NCBI GenBank assembly: GCA_024663395.1
Contig: JANFAH010000001.1
Location: forward strand, 2,604,001-2,668,000
Length of the DNA stretch: 64,000 nucleotides
Direction of reading: 5' to 3'
DNA from: Pisolithus tinctorius
Taxonomy: Eukaryota; Basidiomycota; Agaricomycetes; Boletales; Pisolithaceae
The position numbers were made by a program, and so were the translations under genes. This document shows, piece after piece, positions 55,134 through 64,000 of this stretch. The notes below the pieces were generated by a model. It saw only the letters and a list, made by a program, of their open reading frames with translations, ran no database searches and had not been told where the DNA came from. Within the stretch, counting starts at the first letter, position 1. Each line of letters opens with the position of its first letter.

Positions 55134-56991
55134 TGTCACACACCAAAGGTGTTGTGGACATGGTTACAGCTGACTCTGCCTAACTCATCGACAAGTTGCA
55201 TGCAATGCCCATGCCATGCAGATGAAGACTAAAGGCCTCATGCATAGAAAGACTGCTGGATGTAAGCAGTCATCCTTCACACAAGAACAAGTTGTCAGTG
55301 CTAAAGAGAAAAGAGGAAGCAAGTTAAGCACACATTAAAGGTTTTTAGCACCCATGTATGGCATTCTGGTTTTCATCATATCTCCACCATTTCCAAAGAT
55401 ATCAACTCCATTCTCACATTTGCTTAAAGTGCTCAGCCATGCAATTCTGCCTTCCAAATTTGGAAAGGATCCTTGCACCCTATGCATTTCTACAGCACTC
55501 CATCCATCAGATGCTCATTTTGCTAAGTCCATCAATCATGGCTACCTCTTTGTCGATCATCTCACTTGTCTCATTTGCCAGAGACAGTGGCTATGTATAT
55601 CTGCCAGGCATTCCCACCAGCTTCTGTCCTGAAACCCCCTGGTCCATCCCATTGTTGTCAGCCCCATCTCATCCCATGCAGCTTGGTCAGCATGTTCTCC
55701 TTGTCAGTATGACTTCCAGAAGGATGTTCTTTGGTTGCCTCAGGTCTGTCACTCAGTTAGAAAGGTCTTATGTGGTCATTTCAGTCTCCCCAGTTGATGA
55801 AGCATATGGATCATTCCTCCCTGCTCCCTGCACCATCTTTATTCCAATCTTGTCCATCATTCTTCCCACATTGTGACAGCTGCAGCATAATCTACTGTTC
55901 TCCAGCCTCCCTGATTGCATTCACAATGAGTATGATGTGCATCTTGCCTTCTTACTGCAAGATCCAGCAGAAGACATCCCCCCTTCTCCTCCTCCTCCAT
56001 CAGAGCCCTGTCCACGAAGCTTTTGTTAACTTCGCTGAGAGGATAGAAGGGTGGGTGACATGATTGCATATGCTCCCATTGCCCCACAGACCCCCAATGC
56101 CCTAACCCCCTTTGATGCCTGACTCATGCCCTTCAATTCTGGAATTAATACTTCCCTATCTGGAAACACCATCCATCTGTCATGCCATCTTTGGATCTAG
56201 AGATGTCTCCACTGAGATCTGACTTGCATTGCCACCCCCTAATGCAATATCAGTGTGCTTACTCAGTTTCTGACTCCATTTGACTCATTCTGTGATATTT
56301 TGACTGTCCTTGACTCGTTCATTGCCAATACTTACCAATCTTCTTTGCTTGCTTACTTTTCATTTCTCACTTACTCATCATGATTACTCAGTCCTTACTC
56401 ATTACTTACCAAGTGTTTGTGCCTTGTTTGTCACAAGCTGTGCTCCCCCCACAGTATATAAGCCCCCATGTACTTAGCTACCCACAAGTGAACCAGAAGC
56501 CATTCACTCAGCAGTCAGTCAGTTCAGCTCAGCATATCTTGTTGTCAACAGTTGAGGCTCATTTGGAAGAGTCTATCTGTCATCATTCATATCATTGGTA
56601 GTTGAGGCTCCATCAAGGGTCTATCTACCTTCATTCATTATCTGAAGTATCATCTGTGCTTTGTCAGCACATCTGCTTAGTCATCCATCTACTCCTGCAT
56701 AACTCATCAACAACTTGCACCAGGAGCACATCCAAAAGATCATCACACCAGAGTACTTTTGGCTGAATACCTTCACTCCATTCAGCATTCCCCTTCCAGT
56801 CATCACTCAGTCATCTTCTCCTGCATAACTTGTCAATGACTTGTGCTAGGAGCACCTCTACTTGAAGTCCCCCCCCACATTTAGGTTTCTCCGCCCTCCA
56901 GGTTCTGTGGAGGTAAACCACCACTCACTCATATTTGTCTTTGGTGTTGGATTTGTTTGGTTTTCACCAGCTTTCCACACTTTGACTCACA
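55134..56991 (+). mobile_element. LTR-B 5' LTR
   Basis: 1858 bp, TGTCACACACC to TTTGACTCACA, the most complete LTR-B here. CAGTATATAAGCCCCC near 56453 is a TATA-type core promoter. Copies of the ACAACTCGTCGACGAGTTGT-type palindrome lie near 55184, 56697 and 56824. An open plus-strand reading at 55358-55876 (172 codons) is conserved in all LTR-B copies; no domain is recognised. Confidence 0.93.
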
Positions 56992-56993
56992 TC

Positions 56994-57012
56994 TGGAGCC
57001 CACCACGAGGGG
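56994..57012 (+). promoter_or_regulatory. Primer-binding site of the LTR-B element
   Basis: TGGAGCCCACCACGAGGGG, two bases after the LTR. Identical to the LTR-A site except for one CpG change. Confidence 0.82.
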
Positions 57013-57149
57013 TGGTTATTCCTGGATCAAGAACCCTGCTCACTCAGCCTATTGAAACTTGTCTCTAAAAACCCACTTGATATCTCATTACTATGTCATC
57101 CACCATCCCCACTATCTATCCTCCTACATAATCAGCAGTTCCAGTAGCT

Positions 57150-58238
57150 ATGGCTGCTCCCCCTGCTTGCTCTGTCCTCACTATGCCCTTGCTTGGCATG
57201 AAGTCTGCTCCTGAACTCTTCCAAGGAGACCATACCCATGTTCACTCCTTCTTGGACCACTATGAACATCTCTGTGCCTACCACAATGTCACTTCTGACC
57301 AGGAAATGGTCAAATCAATCCTCCAGTACTGCAATGCTTGTGTTAGGGAGATTATTGAAGGAATGGCTCACTACTACACTCCTGATTGGGCTAACTTGAA
57401 GGCTGATCTCCTCAAGTACTTTGATGCTGATCTGTCAGATGAAAGGTTCTTTGAAAGGCATCTCAAGAGCTTTTCTTTGGAGTCTAGGATGCAGCCCATC
57501 ATGACACTTCAAGACTTTAGGGCTTACAATTGTGGCTTCATTCACATTGGAGGTTGGTTGAAGAATAAAGGAAGGATCTCAGTTGATGAATATAATTGCT
57601 ACTTCTGGACTGGTTTGTCTCCAGTCTTTCGTGGCTTGGTTGAAACTCATCTCAGGACAAAAGATCCCAACCTTGACATCAGCAGGCCATTCCCCTATGA
57701 TGATGTATGCCAGTCAGCTGAAGAGGTCCTTCACCATGATTGCTTTGATGCAGATGATCTTGACTTCCTTGGCCCTCATGCTGTCCCTGCTCCTCAGGCC
57801 CAGCCTAGTGCTTCTCATCACTCAGATGGAAGAGATGACAGTGTTTGCCCTCTGCTCCCTTCCCATGAAGCCAGAAGAAACCTTGAAAATTTGGAGAAAG
57901 AAGGTCCTACTGCTGACAAGCAAGATGAAGTTGAGACCCTAATCAAGTCCCTCTCTTACATGTCACTCAATGACCCAGACTACTCCCTCCTCTACTATCA
58001 TGCTATCAAGATGGATCCTGATGCTGCAAAGGTGCTTTGTGCCCCTTCCCTTCATCCTGCTCCTGCATCTACTCCTGCATCCACTGCCCCTGCTGCTACT
58101 TCCTCATCCCAGACCCATCCTGCTAGGAGGACCATCACTTGTTATGGCTGTGGTGTTGAAGGCCATGGTGTTGAGAGTTGTCAGGCAGTTAATGATCTCA
58201 TTCAGAAGGGTTCCTTGGCACATGATGAAAACCATTGA
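57150..58238 (+). pseudogene. LTR-B Gag
   Basis: 363 codons from MAAPPACSVL. Capsid core: FLDHYEHLCAYHNV (about 57255), DLLKYFDADLSDERFFERHL (about 57408-57465), and DEYNCYFWTGLSPVFRGLVE (about 57586-57645). A CCHC zinc knuckle CYGCGVEGHGVESC lies at about 58142-58183. It ends at a TGA (58236) that replaces an Arg-type codon. The same frame continues into protease, so Gag and protease form one polyprotein. Confidence 0.9.
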
Positions 58239-61034
58239 GTCATCTACCCCAATGGCCAGCACATTTACCACAATGGAAAAGAGACTATCCTGCAAGCCTA
58301 TGAGTGCACTAAAGCTGTTGCTCAGCCTGCCAATGCAGTTTGCTTTGTTATCCATGAAGAGGCTGAAGAAGAGTCTAGTGCTGAGATCTATGAGTTGGAA
58401 GAAGAACCCCTTGTTGCTGCTGTGGATCACTCTAACAAGGTTACCAAAGAGAAGAGAAAGGCTGTCTTTGACAGTGTCCTTGTCCCACCTCATTCACATG
58501 GCAAGGAGAAAGAGAGTCAAGAACCAAAGCCCTCATCCTCTGCATCTATCCCTGCTCCACAGAAAGCACCACTTGCCCCCACCTTTGTGCCAGTTGATGT
58601 TCATCCCCCTGTCTTTGATGGAACTAGAGATGATGCTATTATGGAAGATGCCTCTGTCCCCAAGCCATCTGGACATGCCACTGATTCTGCAGACAGGTCT
58701 AAGAAATCCAAGCCCCCTCCTACCACTTCCCTGTCTTCATCACTTTTGCAGTCTGCCAACTCTAAAGCCATTGTAGAGTGCATTCTTTCTACTCCCTTGA
58801 CTGTATCTGTTGGGGAGGTCATTGGATCATCTAGGGATGTTTCTCAGCACCTTCAGGAGCTTATGCAATTCAAGAGACAGCCCCTGGCTCAGCCTGTCAG
58901 GTCTGTTACAGCTGTTGAAGGAACTCCTCCTGCATCCTCCTACTTGGCCTTGACTTCTAGCCCCCTCATCACTATCAATCTGACTTGCAATGGTCATTGT
59001 GTAACAGGTATCATTGACTCTGGATCCACCCTCAACATTGTTTGTGCAGGTATAGCCCAGTTGGTCATTTGCATGCCCATTGATATGTTGCAGACCATCA
59101 ATATGCAAGATGCAAAAGGAGGTATCTCTACACTGAAAGGTCTGGTACAAGATGTCCCTCTCTTCTGTGGTGCTGCCAAGACTTGGACCAATCTGTTTGT
59201 TGCCCCAGACACTAATGCAGGCTTTGATCTCCTCCTTGGTTGTCCTTGGGCCCTTGGGAACTTGGTTAGCATTGTTGAAAGAGAGTCTGGAACTTATGTT
59301 GTCTTTGGAGCTGATTCAGATCAGCCCCTGGAGATGTGTGTTACTGAAGGCCAGCTTGAGTCTGTTGCAGATACCCTTATGGCGACTCTAGAGCCTGTCC
59401 ATCCTCAGCAAGAGGCTGATGAACCTATGAGAGATGTAGCAGTTGGTACCCCTCATCATGTCTTGCCTACAGTCTTTGCTCCACCCCCATCAACTTTGCA
59501 GTCACCCCCTCAGACACTTGATTCTACTCTGCTGTATCCTGAATCACCCCCAGATGGGTTTGATGTTGCCTCAGCCTTTCCTGCATTCCATCCTGTTCCT
59601 GTCCAAGCATTCCCACCTCCTACCAGTCCCTTTCCTTCAGAGTTTGTTGGTCAGCTTACCCAAGAGTTACAGTCCACTGATGTGAGTGGATTGGAGGATA
59701 ATCCTACCCTTGCCCAGATTCACTGCTGGATTAGAAGAGAAGAGTGCCAGTCACTTGTCTCGCTTCTTACTAGTCTTGCTCATCACACTCCCCATCTATC
59801 CTCACTTTATCTTGACTCAAACCATGCACTTGCTGGAGAAAGAGGTACTGATGAATCAGGAGTCTACTTCCAAGACTTCCTTATGCTTGATGTTTGCTTA
59901 GTCCAACAGGTTCCTGCCCCACTTGAGCATTACCATGAGCTTGAAGGTTCTGCCTATGTCAGATTCTATCCTTGTCTACTCCCACAGGCATCTCCCACTC
60001 AGAGCAATGCATCTCCACCTCCAGACCTGCCATCTGACTCAAGTCTACCTGCCTCACATGTACTTTCTAATGGCATTACTGCTCTGCCTCAGACTCCCTC
60101 TCCCCCATCCCCAGATCCAGTTATCATTCAAGAAGAGCCTGCCAATGGTTCCCACCAGGCATCACTTCTGTTCTGTAGAGACACTGTCACTCCAGACTCT
60201 GAAGCCACATTCTCCATCTTCAATACTTCCTACTGCAGTTCAGTTGCCCCTACTGTCCATGATGCTTGCCATGACTCTCAGTCCATGCAACTTGGCAATG
60301 AGTTGTGCAGAGATCCATATGCACCCAGTCCATCCACCTGTCATCAGTCTGCACAACTCAACAATGACTTGTGCAGCCATGTGCAGTTGTCTGGTTCATT
60401 GTCAGATATAGGTCATGACTCTCAGCCCATGCAACTCGTTGATGAGTTGTGTGTGTCCCACCACTTGTCCAGTCTGTCCCCAGATATACCCACCACACTT
60501 TCACCACTTGACTCTGATATGTTCAACACTAGTGTTGGCTCTCACTTCTGTCTGCCTATCCCATCCTTGCTTCAGTCTGCACAACTTGATGATGACTTAC
60601 ACAGGCATCAGCATTCATCTAGTCCAACTCTTCCTATGCCATTGCTACCCTCAGCTCCCCAAGCCATGTCTAATGCTGTTGTTGGTGAAGAGTCAGTTTC
60701 CATGCCAGAGCCTTACAGCAATGTTGTCATGTGTCATACCCCTACTGGATGGGTTGCTCATTTGCAGGAAGCTGCAGAAGACCATTCAGGTGATGTGGAT
60801 GAAGAGGACCCAGATGCATTACAAAACTCCAATCTTCATATCCTTGCCAGTGCAGTTGCTTTTGCCTCAGCCTCAGTGCATCCTCCCCCTTTCAAAGCAG
60901 TTTCATACCCAAACCACTTTCCTGCTTCCACTTCTTCAGATTCAACTCAAGACAGGTCCGATGATCTTTTCAGATGTGTTCCTCCACTTTCTCCCATATC
61001 TCATCATTTATTTCTCCAGCTCTTTGAAGATTGA
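58239..61034 (+). pseudogene. LTR-B protease and long Ser/Pro-rich linker
   Basis: In frame with Gag. Protease core at about 58960-59320: CVTGIIDSGSTLNIVCAGIA with the DSG active site at about 59015-59030, and GFDLLLGCPWAL near 59222. It is followed by about 570 residues of Pro/Ser/Thr/Gln-rich linker, uncommon in length. The linker contains repeated motifs of the type QSMQLGNELC, QSAQLNNDLC, QPMQLVDELC and QSAQLDDDLH (about 60280-60600). At DNA level these are the ACAACTCGTCGACGAGTTGT-type palindrome also found in the LTR. Open for 930 codons without a stop until 61032. Confidence 0.88.
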
Positions 61035-61578
61035 TTCATATGTCCCCTCTTGTACTTATAGTTTCTCTTGTTCTTCGCCTGCTCACTTTGACTGAGAAGT
61101 CATTAAACTCCTAAACCCACAGATATCATTTCTTTGCTCAGATACTCCTATAACATCACTTACTATGCCTCCTTCAGTTTCAGATTTCCAGAGTTCCTTT
61201 TATCTTGATGTCTTTTCTTCTTTGTTATCTAATCCTTCAAAAGCACCAGATCTGCTTCCTATTCAGAAAACTGAAAAACAGCTTCATTTTTACTATTCTC
61301 TATCTGACTTTCTTGATTTGTTACATTTTAGAAAAGGCCTTGCTACAGATACAGAGGACTCAGCCAATGAAACAGGTCAGCCAGTATATGGAGTATACAA
61401 GCACATCAATTGTAAGGTCAAGCCAGTGCCTGGAGTCTATCCAGAAGACACTCAGGTCCATCACTGGTTTCCAGAACACCCTCGTGCATCACTCACACCT
61501 CTCACTTGTCACCCTCCTGTATTCATTCCCACAAGGAAGCTTACTCAAGAGTGCCTTACTCCATGAAGATTAACACTG
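61035..61578 (+). pseudogene. LTR-B linker before RT
   Basis: After the stop at 61032 the reading resumes at 61165 (MPPSVSDFQSSFYLDVFSSL) to 61566. It contains YKHINCKVKPVPGVYPEDTQV and ERLTP-like sequence leading to RT. A short homopolymer length change near 61610 shifts the frame. No separate gene. Confidence 0.6.
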
Positions 61579-63184
61579 ATGGCTTTCTCTGTCCAGAAGA
61601 GGAAAAACATTTTTTTGCATGTCATGAAGCTTAATGAGCATGCCTTGGTGTTTGATGAATTGGAGAGAGGAAACTTCCATTCAGACTACTTTTTGCCTTA
61701 CATCATTCCTGTCCTGCCACATGAACCATGGGAGTTTCATAACATTCCAATTCCCCCTGGCATACAAGAACATGTCATACAGCTTCTTTGGGAGAAGATT
61801 GCTGCTGGTCTTTATGAGCCAGCCCAGTCATCCTATCACTCCAAATGGTTCTGCATTATGAAAAAGAACAGCAAGATCTGTATCATTCATGATCTACAGC
61901 CTCTGAATAGGGTTACCATTCGAGATGCTGGTGTTCTGCCAATATTGGATGACTTTGTGGAGCCATTTGCTGGTTGTCAATGCTACATGGTCTTTGATCT
62001 ATTTTCAGGATTTGATGCACACCAGCTCCATCCCGATAGCTGAGATCTGATGTCCTTCATGATGCCTCTTGGCTTACTGCACCATACTGCCATGCCTCAA
62101 GGCTACACCAACTCGCCATTGGAGTTTCAGAATTGTACAGCTTTTATTCTACAGGACAAAATCCCTCATGTTGCCAATGTTTTCATCGACAATCTGCCAG
62201 TCAAAGGCCCTGCAACCTGCTATGAAGATGCTGATGGCAATGCCAAAATGTTACCTGAGAATCCTGGCATACATTGCTTCATTTGCGAACATGCTGTAGA
62301 CATGCATAGAGTCATGCATTGGTTTGCTCATGCTGGCAGAACATTTTCTGGCTTGAAATCTCAGATCTGCCAGCCTCATGTTATCATTCTTGGTCAAGCA
62401 TGCCATCCTCATGGTCACTCTCCTGACAACCACAAGGTGAAGAAGGTCATCAACTGGCCAACACTCGCTATGCCCAAAGATGTTCACTCATTCCTAGGTC
62501 TCTGTGGTACTGTTCATATCTGGATTGCAAACTACTCACAGTTGGCTTGCCCACTTGTTGACCTTTATCACAAGAATGCTCCATTTGTTTGGGGTCAGCC
62601 CCAGCAAGATGTGTTTGATGCCTTGAAGCTCACCATCTTGTCTGCTCCTGCCCTTCACCCCATTGACTACTCATCTGACCTGCCAGTCATTCTTTCTGTT
62701 GACACCAGTAACATTGCCATTGGATTCATTCTCTCTCAGTATGATGAAGAAGGTTGCAAATGTCCTGCTTGCTATGGCTCACTCCCCATCAATGAACATG
62801 AATCTTGCTACAGTCAGCCTAAGCTTGAGCTCTATAGTCTTTTCAGAGCACTTTGTCACTACCATCTATATCTCTATGGTGTTTGTCATCTATGGGTAGA
62901 GGTTGATGTGAAGTACATCAAAGGTATGCTCAATGATCCAGATCTTCAACCTAATGCTACTGTCAATCGCTGGATTGAGGGTATACTTCTCTTTGACTTT
63001 AAGCTCATTCACGTCCCTGCTGTTCATCATCAAGCCCCAGATGCCCTTTCCAGACATCAACCTACAGCAGAAGAGTATGAAGAAGGTGAAGCTGATGCAG
63101 GAGAGGCTGATGAGTGGTTGGAGAGTATTCTTTTTACAGATGCCCATCCATCTTCAGTTTGCACAACTCATTGATGACTTGCAC
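61579..63184 (+). pseudogene. LTR-B reverse transcriptase and RNase H
   Basis: Two segments of one frame series (61579-62043; 62044-63184), separated by TGA at 62041 at an Arg-type codon. RT motifs: IAAGLYEPAQSSYHSKWFCI (about 61800-61860), DLQPLNRVTIRDAGV (about 61890), MPQGYTNSPLEFQ (about 62090). The active site reads FIDNLPVKGP (about 62182-62212): the second catalytic Asp of the usual FIDD is Asn, a G-to-A change at a CpG. RNase H: VILSVDTSNIAIGFIL (about 62690), KLELYSLFRAL (about 62825), VEVDVKYIKGML (about 62900), QAPDALSRH (about 63030). Ends at the solo LTR-C insertion. Confidence 0.92.
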
Positions 63185-63520
63185 TGAAGGATTAGTATTT
63201 TGTTGGTGATTGGGGAGGACTGTAGATTCTGAGGGGGCAAGTCAGTCCAGAGGGGCTACTATAGCCTGAGCAAATGATGAGGGTGACATCTGGCAACTTC
63301 TAAGGCAGTCCATGAGCTCCACTCAAACTCTTCTTGTCTTGGGGTGACTCCTCTATTGTTTTTAAAAGAAACTAAGTACAGTGAGTACTAGCTAGGGCTG
63401 ACTAAGCAACCCAAAAAGCGAACTCCTAAGTACCACTAACAGAAAAACACCTAAAATGAAAACTAAATAAAATGAACAAAATAACACAAATGCTCTAGTA
63501 GGGAAATTACATTCCCTACA
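63185..63520 (-). mobile_element. Solo LTR-C in the LTR-B pol gene
   Basis: 336 bp from TGAAGGATTAG to CATTCCCTACA, reversed, flanked by GCAC on both sides (63181-63184; 63521-63524). Its sense 5' end forms a hairpin (GTAGGGAA...TTCCCTAC). Removing it and one GCAC restores the pol frame. It lies at the edge of a palindrome copy (63161-63184). Confidence 0.9.
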
Positions 63521-64000
63521 GCACATGAATCCATGTATGCCATTACCCTCCCATCGTTCCTTTCCAATGATACATCTCAAGATGTCCTTTTACATTGCAT
63601 CCTACACTTCCTTTGTACTACAGAACTTCCCCCATTCCCTTCCAATACTGCTCACAAGCACTTCATTCACAGATCCCTCCAGTTCTTCCTTCGTGGAGAC
63701 CAGCTCTTTAAACATCGAGGTCCTTATCCTCCAGCCAAGGTCATTTTTGATCCCCATCTCCATGTCCAGATCCTCAGTCATGCTCATGAAGAACTCAGTC
63801 ATTGTGGAGTTTTTGGAGTCTTTCATACAGTCAGACAGTACTTTTACTGGCCTCAGATGTACCAGGATGTTGCCCATCATGTCCACTCTTGCCATGAATG
63901 CCAGATCTGAAGCACTCATAAAGCAGAGGTTCCCATCACCATTTCTGCTTCCCCCAGAATCTTTATGAAGGTCTACATTGACATCATGCTCATGCCCAAA
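63521..64000 (+). pseudogene. LTR-B integrase, N-terminal part
   Basis: Continues pol after the solo LTR. HHCC zinc-binding domain: AHEELSHCGVFGVFHTVRQY (about 63781-63840) and HSCHECQI (about 63885-63908). A TGA at 63908 stands at an Arg-type codon. The catalytic core begins FMKVYIDIMLMPK, with the first Asp at about 63980. The window ends there. Confidence 0.88.

Larger units (their letters stand above)
55134..64000 (+). mobile_element. LTR-B gypsy retrotransposon (5' part; runs off the window)
   Basis: 5' LTR, primer-binding site, gag-protease, a long linker, RT-RNase H and the start of integrase, in that order. Inserted in an LTR-F gag. The 3' end is not in the window, so the target duplication cannot be tested. 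CpG-depleted, with TGA stops at Arg codons. Confidence 0.93.

Noticed and set aside
1..64000. tRNA, rRNA or bacterial-type genes
   Set aside because: No cloverleaf with TTCGA-type loop, rRNA core sequence, or ribosome-binding-site operon was recognised in reading through the window; a covariance-model search would be needed to exclude small RNA genes.

Overview
This looks like transposon-dominated chromosome sequence from a basidiomycete fungus, most likely an Agaricomycete. The evidence is in the sequence: short spliceosomal introns of about 45-65 bp, a KDZ (Kyakuja-Dileera-Zisupton) transposase, gypsy polyproteins of the kind common in mushroom-forming fungi, and Zn2Cys6-type cysteine clusters. 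I recognise no ordinary host housekeeping gene, rRNA or tRNA. Nearly everything is a mobile element, and most coding sequence is broken. The breaks are mainly TGA stops where the reading calls for CGA (Arg), and other C-to-T or G-to-A changes at CpG, as expected from deamination of methylated CpG.

The layout is nested. (1) A PIF/Harbinger element is outermost: transposase at 360-1245 (+) and a second gene on the minus strand that is split between 1434-1585 and 49574 onward. (2) A Ty1/copia element (LTRs 1586-1962 and 49219-49573, 5-bp target duplication GTCAG on both sides) sits in that second gene and now holds 46 kb of foreign DNA. (3) Inside it are remnants of a gag-only LTR element (LTR-C, 45294-49059, minus). 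(4) Its 3' LTR is split by a block, 4775-45293, whose two ends are inverted copies of each other and consist of about 43-bp repeats with a palindromic core; the flanks share a 7/8 duplication. This is best read as a giant DNA transposon. It contains the KDZ transposase relic (16051-18170) and candidate cargo genes. (5) The block has itself been hit by solo LTRs, a Tc1 element (9173-11250, with its own solo LTR), foldback elements, gypsy fragments and an LTR-B copy that holds a CpG-rich 12.8-kb LTR-A gypsy element (25066-37824).

Right of the nest lie the rest of the Harbinger second gene (49574-51852), two palindromic Tc1-like foldback elements (50260-51775; 51853-53165), a Helitron fragment (53168-54019), a gypsy LTR plus truncated gag (54020-55133), and a large LTR-B gypsy element running from 55134 past the window end.

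Three genes encode a cysteine cluster with the same 29-residue spacing: 11682-13397, 24215-25035, and an apparently intact four-exon gene antisense inside the LTR-A element (34493-35900). The first two lie in the KDZ block. The third is carried by a retrotransposon between integrase and 3' LTR. Family names used here (LTR-A, B, C, E, F, H) are labels for this window only.
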